Part shown: positions 24,546 through 34,920 of the stretch, piece by piece
Layout of the letters: each line of letters begins with the position of its first letter
Position numbering within the stretch: position 1 is the stretch's first letter
NCBI RefSeq assembly: GCF_000471905.2
Contig: NW_006499435.1
Coordinates: 745,064 to 809,063, forward strand
Source: Amborella trichopoda
Taxonomy: Eukaryota; Streptophyta; Magnoliopsida; Amborellales; Amborellaceae
DNA: 64,000 nucleotides
Direction: 5' to 3'
The notes under the pieces: generated by a model
Seen by the model: only the letters and a program-made list of their open reading frames with translations
The model's database searches: none
Told to the model about the DNA's origin: nothing
Program-made: the position numbers and the translations under genes

Positions 24546-25557
24546 TATATATATATATATCATATTACTCGTAATTAAAAGTTATAATTAATTAGGAATA
24601 ATAAGGTCACAACGTATGCATTATTTTAATTAGAAATTCAGAGTAATTAGGAATAACTAAGAGCAATTAAAGACGCGAATGAAACAAAATTGGAGTAATA
24701 AACAAGTATAAGATGGAAAGTAATTGTAGACGCTTCAAGTTTTGAAGAAAATGCACTGCGAATGCTACAATGAACTGCTACAAAAACTCTTAATATATTG
24801 CAGGAATTTAAAAATTAACTGACACTAATATTTATGTGGGAAACCCTTCAAGAGTGACAAACCAACAAGCACCACAGAGGAAATCTACTAAGACAAGAAT
24901 TACACACGCACACATAAACGTCAAGCACTATAATTTGAAAAAATTGTTTGTAAATTTTATGATTATGACATATTTGGATGTACTTGTTATCATTGTTATT
25001 TCATTGTTTCAACAAAATTAATCCTGATAATTGATTATATGTTGTTTGGTAGTATCCATCATAAAGTTATTTGACATAAATATATAAACAATTTTACATA
25101 TCAATTTATCTATTAAAAAACTGTTTATTTTATTCAAAGTAATTTGTTGAAAATCATACTTTTTAGGCAAAAATAGCTGAAATCTGACAAAAATTAAATA
25201 ATTAAATAATATTAGTCATAATATGAGTTACTTACCAAACAACTATCAATATAATATTACCATAGTACATTGATTTTAAAAAATATCATTCAGTCTCAAT
25301 GAAATGGGGACCAATGAAATGGACCCAAAAATAAACTAAAAATAAAACAATGTGCAAAATACGGGGCTCAAAGGCACTACTTGCATGGCCACAAAAGACC
25401 AGGATTTATGTCAGTTATAATGAATATCTTGATGTAATGTTTATTAATTTCTAGTTCATTAATTGCCCAAGGATTCATGATGTTAAGGCCTGATAATCTT
25501 CTTGTATTTATGTCAACAAAACGTCTTTAGTGATTGGAAACGTCTTTAGAAAGGAAA
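24546..25557. other. AT-rich intergenic stretch, nothing recognised
   Basis: No coding signature, no repeat family member identified. Confidence 0.5.
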
Positions 25558-25952
25558 AAGTTTATAAAAGAGTGTGGCTCTAAACAATTCCATTAGGGCA
25601 CACCTCAAAATTTTACTAGAAGAGGCTAGTTTGATGCTCAATTATCCTCAAATTGATGATCTCGACCTCAAGATCTATGGCCATCAGAAAAAAAATGGAT
25701 TTTAAAGTTTGGAAATAGTGCATCTTGTAATGCATTTTTGGACCGTCAATTTTTAAAAATTTCAAGTTTTTATAGATCTGCTCGATCTAAACTATTTTTG
25801 AAACTTTAAATTTTATAATTAAAGATACAAACATATTTTAAGGCTATCAGAAAGATTTCTAGTATTGAAACCACATTTCTCGAACCTATTTGAAGGTGCA
25901 CTTTACTTGGATTGTTTAGAGCCTCGGCTCTAGACAAACCGTACCCTTTAGA
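25558..25952 (+). mobile_element. MITE family G copy 6
   Basis: A full-length-looking copy: GTGTGGCTCTAAACAATTCC at the start and GATTGTTTAGAGCCTCGGC followed by TCTAGACAAACC at the end form the inverted ends. Confidence 0.7.
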
Positions 25953-26811
25953 GACCACATTGTATCAAAGGTAAATTATCTCATTACATACTTTTCTTAA
26001 AAAAAATGGGTCGCCTGGATGCTGAAAGAGAATGATATTTAACCCCTTTATGCCTTTTTCATGGTCCAATTATAGTATTTATCTTATGTTTTTTTTTAAT
26101 GACCCTATCATCGGAACCCAATAAGAGCTACCCCTCTCTCTTATCACACTTGGTCCACTTCCTCTTTTTCTCTCTCAACCTCCTTTGAACCCCCATCTCT
26201 CTCTCTCTCTCTTCAACCTCAAAGGAGGTCAAAGGTGGTATCCAAAATTCCATTGGTTGAAGGAGTTATTAGGTAAAAAAAGGATAATGTAAAAGGAGTT
26301 ATTAGGAAAAAAAAGGATAATGTAATTTGGAACATCTTTTTCTTTAAACTTGGATGGAATCCATAAGTTTGGGGATGTACGCATTTTTCCTAATTTCTTT
26401 CAAGTTGGCAATTGTCATAATTGTGTATATATATATATATATAAAAAGATTATGTCAGCTAGTTCTTTCACCTTACTAGCAGATGGAATAGTATAAGCTC
26501 AATAGTTTAGAATGAATTTAAGCCGAATTGATAGTCACAAGTGTAATCTGTATTTAAATTTTAATTTTTTTATAAATCTAAATTACTTAAAATTTGGAGC
26601 GTCCACACTTCACATCAAGAGTAAATGCTCAAAATGTAAAATGAATTGGATTTGTAAAAAATATTTAAAATTTAAATACAAATTGCAGTTGTGATCGTTA
26701 GATCGGCTCAGATTAAATATAGGCCGTCGAGCGTTTACTGTAGCTATCAGCTAGCAGGCTGACTTCAAACTCTCTCTCAAATATATATATATATATATAT
26801 AGGGTGTGGTT
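25953..26811. other. intergenic stretch with microsatellites
   Basis: CT runs occur at 26190-26210, a doubled AAAGGAGTTATTAGG unit at 26260-26320, and (TA)n at 26423-26443 and 26779-26801. No gene. Confidence 0.5.
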
Positions 26812-27190
26812 TGTATAGAGCCGAGGCTCTAAACAATCAAATTAGAGCCCACCTTCAAAGAGTATCGAGAAATATGGTTTCCATATTGTAAATTTTTGTG
26901 ATAGCCTCAAAATATATTTTTGTATTTAATTATAAAATTTAACTTTTAAAAAATGGTGTAGATCGAGCAGATCTATGAAGACTTGAAAATCTTGAAAATT
27001 GACAGTCCAAAAATGTATTACAATATGCACTATTTCTAAAACTTGAAATCTATTTTTTTCTCATGTCCATGCATCTTGATGTCTACATGATCAATTTGAT
27101 GATATTTGGGAATCAAAACAACGTCTTCTAGTGAAATTTTTTAGGTAAGCTTTAATTTGATTGTTTAGAGCCTAGGCTCCATATAAACTT
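26812..27190 (-). mobile_element. MITE family G copy 7 (reference copy, about 380 bp)
   Basis: The left end GGTTTGTATAGAGCC, GAGGCTCTAAACAATC is mirrored by the right end GATTGTTTAGAGCCTAGGC, TCCATATAAAC, giving inverted ends of roughly 35 bp that each contain a palindrome (AGAGCC-N-GGCTCT). Inside, in order: ATTTAATTATAAAATT, TAGATCGAGCAGATCTATGA, GAAAATTGACAGTCC, an AATATGCACTATTT block, CATGTCCATGCATCTTGATG, GATCAATTTGATG and GTCTTCTAGTGAAATTT. The same order recurs in about ten other places in this window. No coding capacity, so it is non-autonomous. The superfamily is not determined because clean target duplications were not found. Confidence 0.75.
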
Positions 27191-27197
27191 CTCCCAC

Positions 27198-27279
27198 ATG
27201 TGTGTGTGTGTGTGTGTGAGATGAGGGACAATCGTGATCGTGTGATGAACTTTCATTTTTGTCTATTGGCATTGGGAAG

Positions 27280-27335
<56 letters not shown>
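27198..27335. repeat. (TG)n, then (TA)n and (GA)n microsatellites
   Basis: (TG)n lies at about 27199-27218; a (TA)n tract running directly into (GA)n lies at about 27281-27334. Confidence 0.9.
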
Positions 27336-27339
<4 letters not shown>

Positions 27340-27395
27340 AGGGAAGAGGATGGGGTGGGGGAAGGAATATCATTGTGAAATGCCCTTTGCTAAGT

Positions 27396-27407
27396 CGTGA
27401 GCATGTG
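27396..27407. repeat. LINE target-site duplication, left copy
   Basis: CGTGAGCATGTG here is repeated exactly at 28753-28764, flanking the LINE fragment. Confidence 0.75.
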
Positions 27408-28752
27408 GTTAGATAATTATCCTTTGAAGTACGTCTTTCCACTAGTTTTCCAAAAGGTGGAAAATCCAAATGCAGTTATTCAAGATCTATTTGTCAAAAG
27501 AGGAGATAAGATTGAATGGCAGATTAATCTTATTTATAACAGAATCCCAGATGAATTATTCCTCCAATTTTCTAGATTATTAGCGGCACTTAATGAAATC
27601 TATATCCCATATATGGCGGAGGATGTGGTGGTGTGGAATTTAGCTAAGGATGAGGTTTTCTCGGTTAGAGCTATGTACCACCTGTTGTTCCACGATCGAT
27701 TGTGGTGGTCCATGCCGAAAATTGCTATGATTTGGAAATGGCATTTACCGCTAAAGGTTCATGCTCTTCTTTGGCTGGCTGTACAAGACAAAGTGTTGAC
27801 TACTGATAATCTTATCAAAAGAGGTAAGATCATGCCTAATGTCTATTTGTTGTGTAAAGATAATGGTGAATCAGGTGCTCACTTGTTCTTTCATCTCCCT
27901 TTCACTAGCGAGATTTAGAAATGGTTTTTTGGATAGCTTAGTGTGCCTTTGATTATACCTCTTGATGTCAAAGGAATTTTGGGTGCGTTTTATATTCCTG
28001 TATTCCCTCAAATTGGTTCGGTTATTTGGCAAATTGCTAGGGGGGTAATTCTTTGGGAGATTTGGAAGGAAAGAAATAGACGAGTGTTTGAAGGAAGTTG
28101 TCTGCCTTGGAATAAAGTGAGGGAGAAAACTTTGCATTCTATTTGGGAGTTTTTATCAATCTCCAAAATGGGGAAGGATATTGTGGAAGTGGATGTTAGG
28201 TATAACCTCTGCCACCCTTTCCAATTGGGTGTTCGAAAATGCAGGCTTAGGAATAGGTGGCGTCCACCGCCGAATAGGGTACTTAAATTGAATTTTGATG
28301 GACGTGCTTTAAGTAATCCTGGGCCTGCGGGTTTTGGTGGAGTTGTGAGAGATTGTGATGGGAATATTATGTTCACTTACACAGGCCCTTTGGGAGTGCA
28401 ATCAGCAAAGCATGCTGAAATCGTTGCTTTACTTTAGGGATTTAAGATTCTTAGCGCCAGATTCGTAGGAGCTAGTTGTATTGTTGAAGGGGACTCCTTG
28501 AATGTCATCAATTGGTGCAACAAAGAGAAGAAGGTTCCTTGGGAGCTACGATCATTTTTGCTACAAATTTTTTCTCTCTCAATTTCTTTTACTATTTCTT
28601 TCATTCATGTGTATCAGAAGGCAAATAGTTTGACAAATAGTCTTGCGATTGCAGAGATGGTTGTCTCTGATGATATAGTTTCTTAATTTGTTGTAACCTT
28701 TTGATGTTCTAATAATACTTTGAACTTCTCTTAAAAAAAAAAAAAAAGTGAG
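27408..28752 (+). mobile_element. 5'-truncated L1-type LINE (about 1.34 kb): zf-RVT and RNase H remnants
   Basis: One continuous frame, broken by a few stops, covers the C-terminal end of a plant LINE polyprotein. First comes the zinc-binding domain that follows reverse transcriptase (zf-RVT): FSVRAMYHLL, WKWHLPLKVHALLWL, KVLTTDNLIKRGK, HLFFHLPFTSEI (27640-27915). Then come a WEIWKERNRRVFEG linker (28050-28095) and an RNase H-like domain (28255-28680) with the acidic residues in LNFDG, KHAEIVALL and EGDSLNVI. In-frame stops at 27916 and about 27937 stand where Trp or another residue is expected, and one at 28435 where Gln is usual. The element ends in 15 A (28733-28747) and is bracketed by a 12-bp perfect target duplication. 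These are the marks of target-primed reverse transcription with early 5' truncation. The upstream reverse transcriptase and endonuclease are absent. It is not functional. Confidence 0.85.
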
Positions 28753-28764
28753 CGTGAGCATGTG
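28753..28764. repeat. LINE target-site duplication, right copy
   Basis: CGTGAGCATGTG, identical to 27396-27407, stands five bases after the poly(A) tail. Confidence 0.75.
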
Positions 28765-29040
28765 AGCAGGGTTTTACTTCAAAGACCATGATTATCTCTT
28801 GAATTTTCCGGCTCCTCTTTTTCTAATAAGGCCAGAAAAGCCGGGGAAAGTATGCCCTCCCATTATCAATCTTTGAGATGGGTTCTGGTTTTGAATTTTA
28901 TAAGTTTACATCTACACGATTATGATCATGAATTTGGTAAAAAATAATTAATTAGAGAATAAAAAATAATTTAGTTTACCAACAGTCATGGGATGGCTAA
29001 TTTTCATTGGCTTAATCATGCGGCCTTGGCTCCTACGCCT

Positions 29041-29144
29041 AAACTCTTGGAGTTAAGTTCAGCCTACACCCAACAGCACACATACACAAGCTAAACTCTT
29101 GGAGTTAAGTTCAGCCTACACCCAACAGCATACATACACAAGCA
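29041..29144. repeat. 52-bp tandem duplication
   Basis: The unit starting AAACTCTTGGAGTTAAGTTC is present twice in a row (29041-29092, 29093-29144) with one visible base difference. Confidence 0.85.
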
Positions 29145-29209
29145 ATAAAGGGACTGAGGAATTCAAAGGGCTAGGCTAGGGCCCAATTTTTTTACTAGCT
29201 CTTTACATT

Positions 29210-29356
29210 TTTTTTGGGTAGTTCGATGGGGAATATAGGCCTCTATCCATTTTTAGAAATAATTAATGGTTTTTTAATGCGTCAGTAAGAATGAAACTTT
29301 AGATCGATAGCTGAGGTTTAAATGGTGCTACCACCACGACCTCAACCCCAATCCCT
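29210..29356 (-). mobile_element. SINE, family S copy, minus strand
   Basis: Read on the minus strand, it starts near GGGATTGGGGTTGAGG, continues GTCGTGGTGGTAGCACC, and ends CATCGAACTACCCAAAAAAAA. The flanks ACTAGCTCTTTACATT (29194-29209) and ACTAACTCTTTACCATT (29357-29373) are near-identical direct repeats of 16-17 bp, as expected for a retroposon. It shares its 5' block and 3' end with 49936-50101. Confidence 0.7.
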
Positions 29357-29373
29357 ACTAACTCTTTACCATT

Positions 29374-31304
29374 ACAAAGGATACACTGCCACAATGCCCT
29401 TCAGAAGAATAAATCCCAATCACAACATTTGAAATTTAAGTACAAATGGGCACTTGGCAGCCAGCCTTTGCTTCACCCTATTGAAATGAAATTAAATTGG
29501 ACTACAGGATCCATGGCACACATAGGCTGGACAAGCGATCATGTTCAAATTCAAATTTTGGCAGGATCTGATAGCTTGTCAGGTGACCATGTCACTCAAG
29601 CTAGCACAGTCAAGAGGCATATGCGGCACTGTTTTTTTTTTTTAACTATTCATTTTAAATTTATTAAGAATCATTCGGTCTCCATGCTTTTTAGAGCTCT
29701 AAATTCATCGATCTGAGACGAAATAGATTTATGCCCTTACTCTCTCCAGAACCAGAACGGATCATGAGCCACCACCTCATCAATACTTTACCTCTTTAAT
29801 AAAGCCAAACCTCTTCTTCAATTATACCAAACAACTCCATATTTTTTTCCCTGTGAAAATGACTAATAACAAATTATTTATGGAAATAAGATTGTGCGGT
29901 TAACTTTTTTTAAAAAAATTTTTTTGGTAATTCACTTTTTCAATTCATTCATGCATGGAAAGTTCCTATTCCCCTTAACTGCTCACTGAATGGATAAATG
30001 CAAGTAGGGTTGGCAGGTTGGTGGGTAATGGCTTGATGACGTGGCATCAAGATATCATAACTACGTGGAATAAAATTAGAGGTTGGTTCTTTTCTTCTTG
30101 AATGATTGGGATGGGTTACTGCCGCATGTGAACTGGTGATGGTAGTGTGGAATCCGACATATTGGAAAGCTTTTATGGCAGTGTTTTTCGGATTAGATTT
30201 GAACTGATGAAGGGTTTGTTTCAACCAAAAACCGGTCTAACTAGTAATTAAGTTGATTTGATCAGATTTTTACAAAAAATATAAAATATATTAAAAACTT
30301 TTCCACCCTCATTTAGCTGGTCGAACCAGCTAAAACTGCCCAATCTGATTGGCCAAGTAATGGTTTTAACTGCTTTTTAAACATAACATGATTCTAACTT
30401 TCGACCAAACTGGCCAAAACACCTGTCGTACCCCCATTTGGTTTGGGTTTAATAACTATGTTCAGGCTTATACAACAGGCAAAACTAGGGCTGGCAACAA
30501 GTCAAGCTCACATGTGGGATTTTAGCAGGGTTTAATAACTCTGTTCATGGCTATACAACAGGCAAAACTAAGGTTGGTTAGCAGGGCCTAGGTGCAGGTT
30601 CTTAGCCTGGACCTAGGCTAACTCTAGCCCGGCACCGACCCTTTGTCCATGAAAAGGGTTATTGAAAAGGGGCTGATATGAGAAAAGACTAGAATTAGCC
30701 TAGGTCCAAATTCAGGCTAACTCGAAATTCAAGCCGACATGAGTAGGAACTCCAAATGGGCTTTCAGCCTAGCCTAGATGCGGTTCCTTAGAGGTTTTGG
30801 CATAAACTAAATCAGACATTTAAAATACAAAATTAAATTTAAAAAATAAATAAAGAGAACGCAATACATTTTAAGAATGAGACACAAAACACAGAGCGAC
30901 TGGGAAGTGAGTGGATCCCCTGGTAATATGATAATATTATAATATTTTGATGCAGGGAAATTATTTTTATTTTTAATTTTGTTTAATATATTTCAATTTT
31001 AATTTTAATTTTTTAGTTTAATTTTAGGGTTCTTAAGTTATTTTAAGGATTCTAAACTTGTAATTATATATGCATCAGATTTCCTACAAACCATAAGGTA
31101 TTTGAAAGGATATATAAGTAGAAGAAAAATATGTGACGAGGCATGGGAGGTATTGGACCCATATATGGTGATATAAGAAATAAAATAGGGTTTTGGGACC
31201 TAATCTGGGCAGAAATTATAAAGCTTGAAAATATGTAGGCAGGAAGATGTCGGTGATTTTGGAATCTTTTTTTTCTGTTATTCTTTCTTTTCGTTTGGAT
31301 TAAT
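29374..31304. other. intergenic DNA, repeat fragments only
   Basis: A family H MITE relative lies at about 30225-30450 (AACCGGTCTAACTAG, GGTCGAACCAGC strings). An about 92-bp unit (GTTTAATAACT... to ...CAACAGGCAAAACTA) is doubled at about 30437-30575, followed by CCTAGGC-rich sequence that may derive from a TAGGGCTGGCAA hAT element. No gene supported. Confidence 0.5.
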
Positions 31305-31475
31305 AATAGGTAGCATCCCCACACCTAGTTACTATATCGTGGTATCCATTCTGGACATCCCCCAATTAACATCTTTAAAATGTAACACCCTAATCTATTG
31401 AAAAAATAAGTAGGAGCCTGTCTTTCCCACTGAATTATCCAAAATAATAATAATAATACTAATAAAAAAAAAATT
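31305..31475 (+). mobile_element. SINE, family S copy, diverged
   Basis: Blocks GGTAGCATCCCCACACCTAG, CCCCCAATTAACAT and CCCACTGAATTATCCAAAA line up in order with 49936-50101, and an A-rich, AAT-containing tail follows. No clear target duplication was found. Confidence 0.5.
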
Positions 31476-33437
31476 CTACTTATTTCTTTTAGTCATTTAG
31501 CTTGAATTACACATGCCTTCGTAGTTTGATTAGAGAATCTAGGGCAAGCTTGAGTACAATTATGCCTACTTTGGGCTAGTTAGAGGAGTTGAATTAGGGT
31601 TCCCTAAGCTAGTCAAGATTTGGGAAGACCCAAGAACATAAGAGAAGGCTTTGGATATCATTCTAGGGCTTTGGACTCAGGAGTTTGGGGCTGTGGCCTC
31701 CCAATTTGGGTGTTAAGTGGGGGCATCTGTTTTTGACGTCAACGCCGGTAAGGTTCCGAATAAACGGCCAAACTTTATTCATGACATCACATCAAAATGC
31801 ATACCAACCGAAGTGGAAATGTTTCCGGAGGCTCTAGAAGCATGTTTAGGTTGTTCAATACGAGTAAGATACATAAATGGAGGTCTGAAACAAGGTGTGC
31901 GGAATCCAGTACACCCTCTTGTGTTAAAAGAATAGCCATACTATTTTCAAAAAGTAAAGAAAAAGAAAAAAAGATAGCCATACTTCTTCAATAGTATATC
32001 AAGGGACTCGAACCGACGGAAAGCTTGTTCAATTTTCTATAGCTGGTTTAAAATTTAGGTTTTTTTGATAAAGATTTACAGCTATGTGGTTTCGATTTTG
32101 ACTTAGTTCCAGAATTTTTATAGGTATTCTGACCTAGTATATGAAGGCATCTAGGTAGGGCTGCCACCAGATTGGAAACCCGAGGCCCGGCCCAGACCAT
32201 TGGCAGCCCTACTTCTAGGGAACTCAAAGCTTCTAAGTGTAGTCCAAGGACTCCATGTGGTGTATGAGATACAAAATACTGAGAACCCATCAAAATTCAA
32301 GAGGCTAAAAAGCCCTTTGTGATATTTCAGGGGCAGAGGACAAGGAATGAACCAGAACAGCTCGAGTGTCGGTTTGAATGGGACGGAGTCTATTACCACA
32401 TCATTGAGCTTTCGATTGGGATCCCATATAAAGGTGGCTTCCACCAGGCTCATGGAGAACCGAACCGAAGCCTTCTTGAGAACTTGAGCTTCCCTGCGAG
32501 CATGAGAGGGTTCATCTTCAACTCTTCTCGATGGATAACTTTGAACTTTACCACCATAACGAGAGTGGGAGTAGGCGCCATAGCTCCACGAGCCCGGTCC
32601 TCGCTACCTCATACCTCACCCGATTCCATTATTCATCTCTCTCCCTTTAGTTTGACATTAATCATCTCTCTCCTCTCTCCCCCTTAACGGGCAGATCAAT
32701 TTCCACCTCTCACTACTTTCTCCATTATTCATCTCTCTCTCTCTCTATAGTTTGACATTATTCATCTCTCTCCTCTCTCTCCCTTAACGGGCAGATCAAT
32801 TTCCACCCCTCACTACTTTCTCCGACATCAATTAACAGCATGCCTTGGAGCATCTGTTGTAATGAAACATCTACTAATTCGATACTCATGGATCAACTAC
32901 CTTCATAATTTGCACCCTCCATGCGCCCTTTATAGATTACATTCGCAAAATCGAATCGGAACAATTAACCCGAACATGGGCCTAGAAGAGGTTTAACTGG
33001 CCTAACCGATAAACAAGCTAATTCAATTGTTCAAACTAGGCAAATTCCCGTGATAAAAAAAATGTTGGAAAATAAAAAATATACAAAGATAAATCTACTA
33101 AAATATGACAAGCATATAAAAATGATTAAAACAATTCACTTTTAAATGAAGTTGAAAATTAATGAAAAAAATATATTTTAACGTCTTAATTTTTTAATTC
33201 AAGTGAGCATTAATGATAAAAACAATTTTTAATCTTTGCCATAACATAAAAATTATCAAAAAAATGCATTACAAACCAAATTCCTTATTTTTGAAACCTT
33301 ATATACATTTTTTTGAATTTTTTTTTTTTAAATACGGGTTGATCACCAAAATCGCTCAAAACTAGAACCGGCCAGTTCCAATCTAACCGGGCAGTACGTA
33401 ATTAGAGCGCCTAGTTTTTCTAACAATGATTAATACA
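31476..33437. other. intergenic DNA with a tandem duplication and small MITEs
   Basis: An about 95-bp CT-rich unit (ending CACTACTTTCTCC) is doubled at about 32626-32822. A mini-MITE is at 32156-32211 and a family H relative at about 32950-33415 (AACCGGGCAG, CCAGTTCC strings). Open frames near 31.7-32.7 kb match no family I know. Confidence 0.5.
32156..32211. mobile_element. 56-bp miniature hAT element with 8-bp target duplication
   Basis: The ends are a perfect 11-bp inverted repeat, TAGGGCTGCCA...TGGCAGCCCTA. It is flanked by CATCTAGG (32148-32155) and CTTCTAGG (32212-32219), a 7-of-8 match at the length hAT transposases make. The interior is only about 34 bp. Confidence 0.7.
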
Positions 33438-33810
33438 TTCGTAGCTGTAGAGGTAATGTGCACCATCAAATTTTATCATGATATATCATTTTGATGTAAA
33501 ATGTTCATAAGACTATCTTATAATCTATTTTTATATCTAATTATAAATTTTTAAATTTCGAAATTCAAAAATGGTTAAAATCAAATAATTCTATAAACAT
33601 ATGAAAATCTTGAAAATGGATGGTATAGATAATATGTTGTAAAATGCACTATTTTTAGACTTAAAATCTTTTTATTTTTCATGGTCATACATCTCAATGT
33701 TGAGATGATCAATCAAAAGGTTTTTCAACATTAAAACTACCTTTTACGATGGATTTTTGAAGTGCATCCGTAGTTCTACATTAAATGGTTGCATCCTTAT
33801 ATAAGTTTTT
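33438..33810 (-). mobile_element. MITE family G copy 8
   Basis: It is very close to the copy at 36700-37680 read in reverse (ATTTTATCATGATATATCAT, GAAAATCTTGAAAATGGATG, CGATGGATTTTTGAAGTGCA, GCATCCTTATATAAG). It serves as the intact reference for that interrupted copy. Confidence 0.7.
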
Positions 33811-33813
33811 TCC

Positions 33814-33818
<5 letters not shown>

Positions 33819-33857
<39 letters not shown>

Positions 33858-34047
33858 GAGAGAGAGAGAGTAGTCGTACGTACAAGTAAGTAGTCGTCGT
33901 ACGACTATAGTAGTACGTACGTAACGTTANNNNNNNNNNNNNNNNNNNNACGTTACGTTACGTTTAGTTAGTAGTACGACGTACGTTACGTTACGTACTA
34001 CTTAATTAAGTTAGTCGTACTACTTACTTACTTACGTTTACTTTACT

Positions 34048-34105
<58 letters not shown>
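33819..34105. other. assembly gap (33930-33949) in odd low-complexity sequence between (TA)n/(GA)n tracts
   Basis: The stretch between two (TA)n tracts (33819-33854 and 34051-34088) consists almost only of recombined ACGT, TAGT and TTAC tetramers (for example ACGTTACGTTACG) on both sides of 20 Ns. This composition is unlike any other part of the window and suggests poor consensus rather than real sequence. Confidence 0.7.
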
Positions 34106-34232
34106 TCGTTCACAAAATGGAGTTGCCCTAGACATTATAGGATTCCAAAGTTGGTGGCTTTTTTTTTTTGTGTTAATGTCAAAATTGTTTGAGTGCATGA
34201 ACAGATATTTGCTAAACAATTTATGGAACACA

Positions 34233-34238
34233 TTTATT
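34233..34238 (-). promoter_or_regulatory. RLF: RLF polyadenylation signal AATAAA
   Basis: AATAAA on the minus strand stands about 58 bases past the RLF stop codon, so the transcript probably ends near 34210. Confidence 0.55.
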
Positions 34239-34295
34239 GAATCTACACTCTCCTCACCCCACAAGAATAACATGGCTCATACAGCCTTGGGATCA

Positions 34296-34859
34296 TCAGC
34301 TCACATCCAAAATGCCCACCAAGCATTTCTCCAGCAAAAACTCTGCATTGACCCAAGCATGGTATTTATCTGAATAATCAGGTAAAGGAATCCTACCGAC
34401 CACAAACATAAGCGAGCATGTAGCATTGTCCAGCGAGAGCTGAGCGCAGACATACTCCTCCATACTTTGAAAGATTTTCTTGATTTTAAATTTCAGAATC
34501 CACCTTAGAATAACCAGATGAATTTTCAAAAACAAAACAATGGGCATTGGGTTCCTAAACACCAAAATCTTACCTTTTCTTTTATAAGGTTGATCGCTAT
34601 GTGGATCATGTCACATCCCCAAAATTTTGGATCCTAAAAAAAACTCCTAGATAGGGTTTAATCTGAGGGAGTAAATGTACGATATGGGAGCATATACTAT
34701 TTTGGCTAAACATAATTCACAAACCAAAAATTTAGTAATAGCTTCACATTGGATACTAAATAGAGTTGTGCAGTCCTTTCCAGCAGCTTTCATCAGCATA
34801 TCTTCACCTGCATGAGAAAACACCAAATGAGCTCACCAACCTATGCAGGTGCTCTAGAA

Positions 34860-34920
<61 letters not shown>

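Noticed and set aside
30487-30800. A complete hAT MITE starting TAGGGCTGGCAACAAG
   Set aside because: The left end is convincing, but no mirrored right end or 8-bp duplication was found, so only a fragment can be claimed.
31064-31345. An LTR with a TATATAAG box and a TGGTATCC primer site
   Set aside because: TGGTATCC lies within a stretch that lines up better with the SINE family, and no second LTR or coding domain was found.
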